A DNA stretch of 64,000 nt from Collinsella tanakaei YIT 12063 (lineage in GTDB: Bacteria > Actinomycetota > Coriobacteriia > Coriobacteriales > Coriobacteriaceae), in the NCBI RefSeq assembly GCF_000225705.1, contig NZ_JH126469.1, positions 51,385 to 115,384 of the forward strand. Direction: 5' to 3'. The notes below the pieces were generated by a model. It did not search any database. It saw only the letters and a list, made by a program, of their open reading frames with translations, and was not told the DNA's origin. The translations under genes and the position numbers were made by a program. This document shows positions 57,089-64,000 of the stretch, piece after piece. Within the stretch, counting starts at the first letter, position 1. Each line of letters begins with the position of its first letter.

Positions 57089-59881
57089 ATGATCGTAAAC
57101 GGACCCGGAGTCTCGCTTCGCGAGGACGATATCGGAGCGGAGTTTGTTCCGCCGCTGCCAAAAAACCCTCGTCCCAAGATCGTCGCGCTGTGCGAGCACT
57201 GCACCAACCGTATGCTCAAGCGCGATGAGCTGCTGCCGTATGAGTACTGGGCGTTCGACGCCGCCGCGACCGATGAGATGGCCGACGTGCTGCTGAAGAT
57301 GAAGATGCGCAAGCCCTATACGCTTGAGGCGGCCGTCAAGGCGACCGGCATGGATGCCGAACCGCTTGAGAAGCTTTTGGACGAGATGAGCTACATCGGC
57401 CTGCTCGAGTACAACTGGGAGAATCCCACCCGCACCAAGCAGTGGGTTTTGCCCATGCTGGTGCCCGGATCCGCCGTGTTCATGAACATGCGCCAGAGCC
57501 AGCTGGACGAGCATCCCGTTATGGCCAAGTTCTTCGAGCAGTCTTCCAAGAACGCCCTGGCCAAGGCATCCGCTATGGTTCCGCTGGGAGGCGGCGGCGT
57601 CGGCCTGCACGTCATTCCCGTCGAGAAGGCTATCGAGACCGAGAACCAGTCCGTGTCCGTTGAGCATATCGAGCATTGGCTCGACAAGTACGAGGGTAAG
57701 TACGCCGCCAGCCCCTGCTCCTGCCGTATGAGCCGTGCCCGTTTGGGCCAGGGCTGCGGCGATGATCCCAGCGATTGGTGCATCGCGGTGGGCGATATGG
57801 CGGACTACATCGTAGAGACCGATCGCGGCCGCTACATCACGCGCGACGAAGTTTACGAGATCCTGCAGCGCGCCGAGGACAACGGCTTTGTGCACCAGAT
57901 CACCAACATCGACGGCGAGGACAAGATCTTCGCTATCTGCAACTGCAACGTGAACGTGTGCTATGCGCTGCGCACCTCGCAGCTGTTCAACACGCCCAAC
58001 CTCTCCCGCTCCGCCTATGTTGCCCGCACCGAGACCGAGAAGTGCGTCGCGTGCGGTCGCTGCGTCGAGGTTTGCCCCGCCGGCGCCGTCAAGCTTGGCC
58101 AGAAGCTCTGCGCGTCGAGCACCGGCAAGGTGCCGGAGTATCCCAAGCAAGAGCTTCCGGACGAGGTCAAGTGGGGCCCGGAGAAGTGGAGCCCGGATTA
58201 CCGCAACAAGAACCGCATCGAGACCTATGACACCGGCACCGCACCCTGCAAGACGGCCTGCCCCGCGCACATCGCCGTTCAAGGCTATCTCAAGCTCGCC
58301 GCCCAGGGTCGCTACACCGACGCTCTGGCCCTGATCAAGCGCGAGAACCCGCTGCCCGCCATTTGCGGCCGCATCTGCAACCGCCGTTGCGAGGATGCCT
58401 GCACCCGCGGCCGCGTCGACCAGGCGATCGCGATCGACGAGGTCAAGAAGTTCATCGCCCAGCGCGACCTGGATGCGGACACCCGCTATATTCCGCCCGT
58501 GGTGACCCCCACCACCAGCGGTGGCTTTGATGAGAAGATCGCGATCATCGGCGCCGGTCCCGCCGGCCTGTCCTGCGCTTTTTACCTGGCCGAGAAGGGC
58601 TACAAGCCCGTGGTGTTCGAGAAGAGCAACCGCCCCGGCGGCATGCTCACCTACGGTATCCCCAGTTACAAGCTCGAGAAGGACGTCATCGAGGCCGAGG
58701 TCGACATCATCCGCGAGATGGGCGCCGAGTTCCGCTACGGCGTCGAGGTCGGCCGCGACATCACGCTGGACCAGCTGCGCGAGGAGGGCTTCAAGGCCTT
58801 CTATGTTGCCATCGGCTGCCAGGGCGGCCGCCTGCCCGGCATCCCCGGCGAGAACGCCGAGGGCGTGTCCGTGGCGGTCGACTTCCTGCGCCGCGTCGCC
58901 GAGCAACAGGAGAATGGCGGCACCGCGGATCCCATGCATGACCGCACCATCGTGGTGGGCGGAGGCAACGTCGCCATCGACGTCGCCCGTACCGCCGCGC
59001 GCCTGGGCTCCGAGCACGTCGAGATGTTCTGCCTGGAGAGCTCCGAGGACATGCCCGCCAGCACCGAGGAGGTCATGGAGGCCAACGAGGACGGCGTGCA
59101 CATCTCCTGCGGTTGGGGCCCAGTCGAGGTCCGCTGCGGCGAGGACGGTCGCGTGAGCGAGATCACCTTCAAGCGCTGCCTGCGCGTCTTCAACGATGAG
59201 GGCCGCTTCGATCCGAAGTATGACGAGAGCGAGACCCGCACCGTCTCCGCAGACCGCGTGGCCTTCTCCATCGGCCAGTCCATCGTGTGGGGCGACCTGC
59301 TCGCCGGCTCCGCCGTGGAGCTCGGCCGCGGCCAGGGAGCCGTAGCCGACCCCAAAACCTATCAGACCGCCCAGCCCGACATCTTCGTGGGCGGCGACGT
59401 CTACACCGGTCCCAAGTTCGCCATCGACGCCATCGCTGCTGGCCATGAGGCCGCCGTCTCCCTGCACCGCTTTGTGCAGAACGCCACCCTCACCATCGGC
59501 CGCAACCAGCGTTCCTACCGCGAGCTCAATAAGGACGATGTCGAGTTTGGCAGCTACGACACCGCCAGCCGCGGCGACGCCGTGCACAATTACGCCCGCG
59601 AGAAGGCCGAGCCCTTCCGCGAGTACCTCGAGACCTTTACCGAGGAGCAGGTGCGTGCGGAGACCGCTCGCTGCCTTGGCTGCGGCGCAAGCATCGTGGA
59701 CGAGAACAAGTGCATCGGCTGCGGCTTGTGCACCACCAAGTGCGCGTTCGATGCAATCCACCTGCATCGCGAGCACCCGGATGCAAGCCGTATGGTGAAG
59801 TACGAGAAGAAGCTGCCCACTCTCGCCAAGTACGCGCTCAAGCGCGAGATCAAGATTCGCTTTGGTAAGAAGAGCAAGTAG
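57089..59881 (+). CDS. Iron-sulfur flavoprotein: Cys-rich N-domain, ferredoxin, GltD/NfnB-like oxidoreductase, ferredoxin
   Basis: A 930-residue soluble multidomain redox protein. Residues 1-300 carry Cys motifs (CEHCTNRM near 36; PCSCRMSRARLGQGC near 209; CNCNVNVC near 280) typical of unusual 4Fe-4S oxidoreductases. A ferredoxin motif CVACGRCVEVCP lies near 318. Then comes a GltD-like part: cluster cysteines PCKTACPAHI and CGRICNRRCEDAC, FAD site IIGAGPAGLSCAFYLAEKG (near 486) and NAD(P) site VVGGGNVAIDVART (near 621). It ends with CLGCG and CIGCGLCTTKC. It likely moves electrons between NAD(P)H and ferredoxin or an unknown substrate. Divergent from tetR. Confidence 0.88.
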   Translation: MIVNGPGVSLREDDIGAEFVPPLPKNPRPKIVALCEHCTNRMLKRDELLPYEYWAFDAAATDEMADVLLKMKMRKPYTLEAAVKATGMDAEPLEKLLDEMSYIGLLEYNWENPTRTKQWVLPMLVPGSAVFMNMRQSQLDEHPVMAKFFEQSSKNALAKASAMVPLGGGGVGLHVIPVEKAIETENQSVSVEHIEHWLDKYEGKYAASPCSCRMSRARLGQGCGDDPSDWCIAVGDMADYIVETDRGRYITRDEVYEILQRAEDNGFVHQITNIDGEDKIFAICNCNVNVCYALRTSQLFNTPNLSRSAYVARTETEKCVACGRCVEVCPAGAVKLGQKLCASSTGKVPEYPKQELPDEVKWGPEKWSPDYRNKNRIETYDTGTAPCKTACPAHIAVQGYLKLAAQGRYTDALALIKRENPLPAICGRICNRRCEDACTRGRVDQAIAIDEVKKFIAQRDLDADTRYIPPVVTPTTSGGFDEKIAIIGAGPAGLSCAFYLAEKGYKPVVFEKSNRPGGMLTYGIPSYKLEKDVIEAEVDIIREMGAEFRYGVEVGRDITLDQLREEGFKAFYVAIGCQGGRLPGIPGENAEGVSVAVDFLRRVAEQQENGGTADPMHDRTIVVGGGNVAIDVARTAARLGSEHVEMFCLESSEDMPASTEEVMEANEDGVHISCGWGPVEVRCGEDGRVSEITFKRCLRVFNDEGRFDPKYDESETRTVSADRVAFSIGQSIVWGDLLAGSAVELGRGQGAVADPKTYQTAQPDIFVGGDVYTGPKFAIDAIAAGHEAAVSLHRFVQNATLTIGRNQRSYRELNKDDVEFGSYDTASRGDAVHNYAREKAEPFREYLETFTEEQVRAETARCLGCGASIVDENKCIGCGLCTTKCAFDAIHLHREHPDASRMVKYEKKLPTLAKYALKREIKIRFGKKSK

Positions 59882-59908
59882 CCAAAGCTGATCGCTGCAT
59901 AGTACACA

Positions 59909-59940
59909 GGGCGGTTGCGGTCATCCATCCGCGGCCGCCC
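59909..59940 (+). promoter_or_regulatory. GC-rich hairpin ahead of hypA
   Basis: Twelve-base arms GGGCGGTTGCGG and CCGCGGCCGCCC pair fully with two wobbles around an eight-base loop. No T run follows, and the hypA ribosome site AAAAAGGAGG is only 8 bases beyond. It may modulate read-through or mRNA stability between the flavoprotein and hypA. Confidence 0.55.
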
Positions 59941-59963
59941 CTCAGCCAAAAAGGAGGCCGCTC

Positions 59964-60335
59964 GTGCACGAGCTGGGCATCGTCTTTCATATCATCGAGA
60001 GCGTCGAGGAGGTCGCGACGCAAAACAACATCCATCGCGTCTCCGGCGTGACGTTGCAGCTGGGCGAGGTCTCGGGTATCCTGCACGACTATCTTTCCGA
60101 TTGCTGGCGCTGGGCCTGCGACAAAAACGACCTTATGCGCGGGGCGGAACTCACCATCGAGGAGATTCCCGCTATCACGTACTGCGAGGCGTGCGGTCGC
60201 CAATATCCAACTGTGGAGCATGGGCGCACCTGTCCCAATTGCGGCAGCGGCGACACCTATCTTATCCAAGGCGATGAGATCATGATCAAGGAGATCGCGG
60301 TTCCAGATGAGGACGAGTGTGCTAAAATCAGCTGA
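59964..60335 (+). CDS. hypA: Hydrogenase nickel incorporation protein HypA
   Basis: A 123-residue HypA/HybF nickel metallochaperone. The N-terminal MHELGI provides the nickel-binding His2, and the zinc site is CEAC...CPNC. The start is GTG at 59964 with AAAAAGGAGG upstream. It inserts nickel with HypB, which is not in this window. It lies 83 bases after the flavoprotein gene, and a tRNA gene begins five bases past its stop codon. Confidence 0.94.
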   Translation: MHELGIVFHIIESVEEVATQNNIHRVSGVTLQLGEVSGILHDYLSDCWRWACDKNDLMRGAELTIEEIPAITYCEACGRQYPTVEHGRTCPNCGSGDTYLIQGDEIMIKEIAVPDEDECAKIS

Positions 60336-60340
60336 TACGT

Positions 60341-60416
60341 GCCTCCGTAGCTCAGGGGATAGAGCACCGCTCTCCTAAAGCGGGTGTCGACGGTTCGAAT
60401 CCGCCCGGGGGCACCA
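60341..60416 (+). tRNA. tRNA-Arg (anticodon CCU)
   Basis: A 76-base cloverleaf with encoded CCA. Acceptor GCCTCCG pairs with CGGGGGC (one wobble), D-arm GCTC/GAGC, anticodon stem CCGCT/AGCGG with loop CTCCTAA, T-arm GACGG-TTCGAAT-CCGCC with one A-C mismatch. The anticodon CCT reads the rare Arg codon AGG. Confidence 0.93.
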
Positions 60417-60425
60417 TGAGAATGC

Positions 60426-60469
60426 AACGGGTCGAAGGGAGTGTTCCTTTCGATCCGTTTTTCTTTTTT
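60426..60469 (+). terminator. Terminator after tRNA-Arg
   Basis: AACGGGTCGAAGGGA and TCCTTTCGATCCGTT form a 15-base stem with two wobbles around GTGT, followed by TTTCTTTTTT. Confidence 0.85.
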
Positions 60470-60518
60470 GAGCATGGCATCCACCGCATGGTCTCGATGG
60501 AAAATTGCTGCTTTGGAG

Positions 60519-60618
60519 CTAAAAGCGAGCAAATAGGCGGCTGCTTCCAGGCACGTGTTCAAATCCGTGATTGAGGTAAAACGCGGCGACGTCTTCATCC
60601 AACGAATCAATTGGCGGC
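60519..60618 (-). pseudogene. Remnant of a GNAT acetyltransferase C-terminus
   Basis: On the minus strand the frame ending at 60519 reads DEDVAAFYLNHGFEHVPGSS then RLFARF and a stop. This is the typical C-terminus of GNAT acetyltransferases, including TacT-type toxins (AFY-hGF-p--RLf). A stop codon upstream in frame and the absence of the acetyl-CoA-binding part show the rest is gone. A 34-residue open frame (60607-60711, same strand, other frame) precedes it and may also be debris. The gap between tRNA and the next gene is thus a decay zone. Confidence 0.55.
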
Positions 60619-60871
60619 GAGCTCCAATTCTTTTAATTGCTCGCAAGTCATGCGAGGGCATAGGTGCTCGCTCTGTCTTGCTGCGGTGATACCGGCCATA
60701 ATCACTCCCATCTACGGCGCATTGCTGTACAAATATTTTCCCCGCAAGCGAATCGAACACGCTGCGTTCGCATCCGTTTGTGGAATAGCGCCCTTAAGCC
60801 ATAGCCGACTCGCCCGCTGCTCTGGTAGAGTCTGCTGCAATTACTCTCCTACGGCAGCGAGGCGGTTTTGC

Positions 60872-61966
60872 ATGGGCGGTTTTTTCGAGTCATTTTTACG
60901 CGTCGCCATGATCGTCCTGATCGTTGGGCCCGTCACGGCTTGGGTCGCACGCGTGGGCGCGAAGGAGCGCGGCGATGCGAATGAAAGCACCGAGCGCTTC
61001 ACGGTGCGCATGCCTCGGGCTCCCCGTCTCCTCATGGCTGGTTGCGCCATCGCGTTCGAGGTCATCATGCTGGTCCCTTATATCTGGCAGGGCCTCTCCC
61101 TGGGGATCTGGGACCATCAGCTGGTTTGGCTGGGGCACGGCCTGGCGCTTGCGGCTCTTGCGGTGTTGGCGCTTTTCAGCATGCCCCGCATCGATGTCGA
61201 TGGCGAGGAGATATCGGCGCGTAATATAGTCGGCATGCGCAAGCGCACCACGTTTGACCACATCACCGCCGCGACGCTGCATACGCAGATGATGTCGATT
61301 GCGCTTTACACGGAGCAAGGAAAGTTCTCCTCCGTCAGCCTCGAGGGCGTATGTTCTTCCAACTTGCTGATCCGTTTGGCCGAAGAGGGGATAGAGGTCG
61401 CCGACGCCGTTCAGGCCCCCATGACCAAGGCGAGCCTGTGCTGGGCGGCTATCAAGCCGTTGACGATCGTCTTTCTCGGCATGGCGGCCGTCTTCTCGCT
61501 CGTCCTTATCTTTATGGCTGTCTTCGCGAACGTGGACATCGCTGTGCTCGCCATGGTTCCGTTTCTCTTCATCTTGCTGGGGGCTGTCTTGCCGCTTTGC
61601 ATGCTCAGTATGCCGCTGCGCGGCGTGTTGCTGATCGGTAGGCAGGAGCGGGAGTTGGGCTTCTGTTTCGCACGCGAGATGGCCGCCCACGGAGCTACGG
61701 GCACGGAGCTTGAGGACGAGGACTGGTTTGTGTCTATCAGCAACGCCCGCATCGTTGCGTTTCGTCGCGACTACATCAAGAAGATATCTGCCGTAGAGGA
61801 TAGCGATAGCGGCAACCGCTGCATGCTGACTGCGAAAAGCGGGCGCAAGCACAAGGTCTATGCTGCCGGATCAACGTTGGACGACCTACGCACATGGTTT
61901 AGGAGGGGAGCGAGAAAGCGGACGATGACTGAGCGCGCCCAGGATGCGCTCGAAACAATAGGGTAG
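60872..61966 (+). CDS. Membrane protein of unknown function
   Basis: A 364-residue protein. Helices lie at the N-terminus (SFLRVAMIVLIVGPVTAWVA), a pair near residues 50-100, and a pair in the middle (FLGMAAVFSLVLIFMAVFA; MVPFLFILLGAVLPLCML). Between and after them are PH-like soluble segments (IDVDGEEISARNIVGMRKRT; DWFVSISNARIVAFRRDYIK). ATG 60872 is chosen on weak grounds (GAGGCGG); the frame is open upstream. It converges with a small gene on the other strand. Not recognised. Confidence 0.65.
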   Translation: MGGFFESFLRVAMIVLIVGPVTAWVARVGAKERGDANESTERFTVRMPRAPRLLMAGCAIAFEVIMLVPYIWQGLSLGIWDHQLVWLGHGLALAALAVLALFSMPRIDVDGEEISARNIVGMRKRTTFDHITAATLHTQMMSIALYTEQGKFSSVSLEGVCSSNLLIRLAEEGIEVADAVQAPMTKASLCWAAIKPLTIVFLGMAAVFSLVLIFMAVFANVDIAVLAMVPFLFILLGAVLPLCMLSMPLRGVLLIGRQERELGFCFAREMAAHGATGTELEDEDWFVSISNARIVAFRRDYIKKISAVEDSDSGNRCMLTAKSGRKHKVYAAGSTLDDLRTWFRRGARKRTMTERAQDALETIG

Positions 61967-61968
61967 CC

Positions 61969-62292
61969 CTACTTCTCTTCAAAAGATTCTATTGAGTCGA
62001 GACGGACCGCCGTGAGACGCGCGCCGCCCTTCTTTTGCTCGACCTCAAAGAGCGCCCATTCATCGTCTACATCGCGCAGCGTGCCGGTAAGGGTGATGCC
62101 CTCGGTTGCGATGGTCGCGTCTGCTAGGGTGACGCTGCATCGCGTTCCCATACGACTGCTGAGAGCTTCCCTGTACTTGTTTGCCCTAGAGCCGTTTGCG
62201 GATTCTAGAAAACGTTTAAGGTCCTTCTTGGTGGGCACGGTGCAGATGAGGTAGATGAGAAGGGCGAAGCTGATCATACCGAAGGTTTCCAT
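61969..62292 (-). CDS. Small membrane-anchored protein, partner of XRE gene
   Basis: A 107-residue protein. An N-terminal hydrophobic helix (MISFALLIYLICTVP) is followed by a soluble beta-rich domain (TRCSVTLADATIATEGITL; DEWALFEVEQKKGGARLTAV), probably a small cytoplasmic or surface domain. It begins three bases after the XRE gene stop, so both are co-translated. Function unknown. Confidence 0.7.
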   Translation of the reverse strand: METFGMISFALLIYLICTVPTKKDLKRFLESANGSRANKYREALSSRMGTRCSVTLADATIATEGITLTGTLRDVDDEWALFEVEQKKGGARLTAVRLDSIESFEEK

Positions 62293-62295
62293 CGT

Positions 62296-62796
62296 TTAGG
62301 CTCCTTCCGTCTCGCTGGTTTTTGCCGATGGCGCCGCAGCTAGCGCCATGGTGATGCTCAGGACATCGTCCAAATCGATAAGGCGTATGACATGCTCGCG
62401 TTTGGTTTTGGGGTTGCCGAACAGCGCGGTCGAGCGTTCGACGGCGATGCGCAGCCAGCCACCGCCCGCTTCAAGAATTTTGGCGTGCTGGATGGTCGCC
62501 TCGTCACCCGAAAGGCTGATGGTCGCGTCTTTGGCTCCAACGAATGCTTCGAGTACATGGAGGTCGGATTGAGCGCGCGTTCCGGCGGAGCTCACCACGT
62601 CCACTTCATCGCTGGCAAGGTCGTTGAGGCTCACGCCGTAGAGGCGGGCGAGCTCGGCAGCCTTGTCGAGGGCGGGGGCGCCTTGGTTTTGTTCCCAGTT
62701 GGAAACGGTCTGCCTGCTGACCCCTATGGCTGCCGCGACTTCTTGCTGGCTCATGCCGGCGCGGCGGCGCAGGGCGAAGAGCTTGTCAGATATCAT
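62296..62796 (-). CDS. XRE-family regulator
   Basis: A 166-residue protein with an N-terminal helix-turn-helix (LRRRAGMSQQEVAAAIGVSR then QTVSNWEQNQGAP, about residues 8-40) and a C-terminal beta-rich domain of about 90 residues (VLEAFVGAKDATISLSGDEA) similar in style to that of its downstream partner. ATG 62796 follows AAAAGGACC. Its target may be the operon itself. Confidence 0.82.
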   Translation of the reverse strand: MISDKLFALRRRAGMSQQEVAAAIGVSRQTVSNWEQNQGAPALDKAAELARLYGVSLNDLASDEVDVVSSAGTRAQSDLHVLEAFVGAKDATISLSGDEATIQHAKILEAGGGWLRIAVERSTALFGNPKTKREHVIRLIDLDDVLSITMALAAAPSAKTSETEGA

Positions 62797-62935
62797 GGTC
62801 GGTCCTTTTCTCGCGGGGCTAGTGGGCGCAACGCCAGGTTCGAGGGCGGGCCCGTTGTCGATATTATCGCCGCGCCGGTTAGCGAAGATGCGCCATTTCA
62901 TTTGGCAATACGGCAAATTAGCTGGTCATGGTCAC

Positions 62936-63196
62936 TTACCTATAGCGCGAGTGGCAGTAGACGTACCAGATGGGTCCAAATCGATAGAGTCGGCGCGCCT
63001 CGTCGCGCTTCATGAGCGAGAGGGTGACCTCGTAGCACCAGCCGATCTCACCGCTCTCGCGATCGACCGTGCGGGTGCGACCACCCACGCGAACGATATC
63101 GAATTCTCGTCCATCCGGCCATTCGATAGTCTTGGGCTGGACCGTTCCATCTGTGTCGACGCGCAGGCGTACGGCGACCGGTACCCTGTAATCCAT
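62936..63196 (-). CDS. Small protein, possibly DUF6504-like
   Basis: An 86-residue basic protein (VRLRVDTDGTVQPKTIEWPD, GREFDIVRVGGRTRTVDRES, LYRFGPIWYVYCH). The W-P-D-G-R-E-F-x-I-x-R-V pattern recalls short actinobacterial DUF6504 proteins, but I am unsure. GGGGAGG precedes the ATG at 63196. No membrane segment. Confidence 0.6.
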   Translation of the reverse strand: MDYRVPVAVRLRVDTDGTVQPKTIEWPDGREFDIVRVGGRTRTVDRESGEIGWCYEVTLSLMKRDEARRLYRFGPIWYVYCHSRYR

Positions 63197-63291
63197 GCAT
63201 GCCTCCCCTGAGTTCGACCTGTCTGCTTGCTCGTATACGAACTGCAGTTCTCAACGAACGTCTGTTCTAGTATTATCCACTTCGCACGGAC

Positions 63292-63336
63292 AAAAAAAGC
63301 GACAAAGAAGGGACGCTGGAAAATCCAACGTCCCTT
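63292..63336 (-). terminator. Rho-independent terminator for the minus-strand gene at the window end
   Basis: AAGGGACGCTGG and CCAACGTCCCTT form a 12-base stem with one wobble; on the minus strand the stem is followed by CTTTGTCGCTTTTTTTG. Confidence 0.78.
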
Positions 63337-63425
63337 CAGATGGTGTTCGATGTTTGTTGGGTTCGTGCGCCCGCCCTTGCAGATGGCTGCAGTCGATAGG
63401 CGGTCGGTGGGCGAGAGCGGACGCC

Positions 63426-64000
63426 CTACCAGTCGTTGCGGCCACGCGGATGGGGCATGCCCACACCGGTATCGCTGCCGCCACGGCGCGAGCGGTTGGT
63501 GTGGTGGTAGCTGGGCTGCTGTCCGTCATCTTGATCGGGTTCCGCGCCGGCGCCGCGATAGGACGAGGGCTGGACTCCCGGGCGGCTGCCGCCGCCGGAG
63601 CGCGCAAGCCTTACGGTGCCGTCGGTGCGACGGACGCCGTTGGTCTGCTGCGAGCGCACGCTGAAGCCGTGGGTCTCGGCTACGGAAGATCCGGGCTGGC
63701 TATCGGGGTCGTAGCCGGCGGGGTAGACGCTGCGTTCGCGTGGCCCGTAGGCGCTGCGGCTGCGGGCACGGCCATCCGGGTTGCCGCTTTCGGCGGAGCC
63801 GTAGCGGTCTGCGCCCGCGTATCCGCCGCGCTGCTGCGCGCTCTGGTAGCGGGCCGCTCCGTAACGGCCGGCGTCGCCGCGCGCGGCGCGGGGGCCGGGT
63901 TGGGTGCGGTCGCCGTAAGAGGAGCGCTCGCCGTAGGGGGCGCGATCGCCGTAGCCGTCGCGTGATGCGGTCCCACGGCCACCGCGGCCTGCGGGATCAA
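63426..64000 (-). CDS. C-terminal part of a large protein with an Arg/Gly/Tyr-rich tail (partial)
   Basis: The minus-strand frame ending at 63426 stays open to the edge of the window (at least 190 codons). It reads as low-complexity sequence with YGDR, YGER and YGAARY-like repeats, then TNGVRRTDGTVRLARSGG and a final HPRGRNDW. Such RGY-rich disordered tails are typical of RNA helicases and other RNA-binding proteins, so a DEAD-box helicase is a fair guess, but the catalytic part is outside. It would be followed by the terminator at 63292-63336. Confidence 0.6.
   Translation of the reverse strand, partial: DPAGRGGRGTASRDGYGDRAPYGERSSYGDRTQPGPRAARGDAGRYGAARYQSAQQRGGYAGADRYGSAESGNPDGRARSRSAYGPRERSVYPAGYDPDSQPGSSVAETHGFSVRSQQTNGVRRTDGTVRLARSGGGSRPGVQPSSYRGAGAEPDQDDGQQPSYHHTNRSRRGGSDTGVGMPHPRGRNDW

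Noticed and set aside
56927..59776. 949-codon open frame on the minus strand opposite the flavoprotein gene
   Set aside because: It is antisense to a protein with clear cofactor motifs, has repetitive Ala/Gly/Leu/Val/His-rich composition typical of high-GC shadow frames, and no ribosome site or homology.
60257..60760. 167-codon minus-strand frame across tRNA-Arg and the region behind it
   Set aside because: It runs through the tRNA and terminator on the opposite strand and has no homology; the GNAT-like remnant is in a different frame.

Overview
The window most likely comes from a gut member of the Coriobacteriia (Actinomycetota), probably Collinsella or a close relative. This is inferred from the high GC content over most of the window, the actinobacterial-style dnaK-grpE-dnaJ-hspR operon, the nadA-nadB-nadC-niaR operon behind a NiaR-type operator, hyp and nikR genes for [NiFe] hydrogenase maturation, and many short dispersed palindromic repeats. 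No rRNA, CRISPR array, prophage or complete insertion sequence was seen. One tRNA, tRNA-Arg(CCU), is present.

Layout. 0-6.5 kb: a visibly AT-richer carbohydrate operon with a KDPG-aldolase-family enzyme, a galactitol-type PTS (IIA, IIB, IIC), an IlvD/Edd-family dehydratase with an apparent pair of compensating frameshifts, a Cof-type HAD phosphatase and a D-2-hydroxyacid dehydrogenase. The set resembles uptake and breakdown of a sugar or sugar acid whose identity cannot be read from sequence. 6.5-9.7 kb: LysR regulator divergent from a YeiH-type transporter, then DedA. 10-15.6 kb: a small unknown gene, a NADAR/YbiA-family gene next to a MITE-like element, and a MarR regulator with its operator controlling a heterodimeric ABC exporter that has one degenerate ATP site. 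15.6-26.3 kb: a cluster of 31-bp repeats, a membrane protein, cysE, ilvE, an SLH-domain exported protein, a polar amino-acid ABC importer, pyrE, a lipoprotein and a HAD phosphatase. 26.6-37.3 kb: a FUSC-like membrane protein, hypC-hypD-hypE, a second repeat cluster, a nucleoside hydrolase and ribokinase pair, hypF, a small gene with nikR, a second MITE-like copy and thioredoxin. 37.5-42.6 kb: an unknown gene, the NAD biosynthesis operon and a ferredoxin. 42.6-54 kb: a third repeat cluster, the DnaK chaperone operon, an AT-richer stretch with two orphan ATPases (one behind phased CTAAAA repeats), and clpB. 54-64 kb: small proteins, a TetR-controlled membrane protein divergent from a 930-residue iron-sulfur flavoprotein, hypA with a tRNA-Arg five bases behind it, a GNAT remnant, membrane and XRE genes, and the Arg/Gly/Tyr-rich C-terminus of a protein that continues past the window.

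How the parts connect. HypA, HypC, HypD, HypE and HypF plus NikR point to nickel handling and [NiFe] hydrogenase maturation, split over three places; HypB and the hydrogenase subunits are not in the window. HspR, encoded last in the dnaK operon, probably controls both dnaK and clpB: the two upstream regions share the same dyad, AAATCT-N15-AGATTT. NiaR, encoded last in the nad operon, probably represses that operon through a perfect dyad lying over the promoter. The most unusual material is non-coding: three repeat clusters built alike, direct copies followed by inverted copies, and a MITE-like family with 32-bp terminal inverted repeats.
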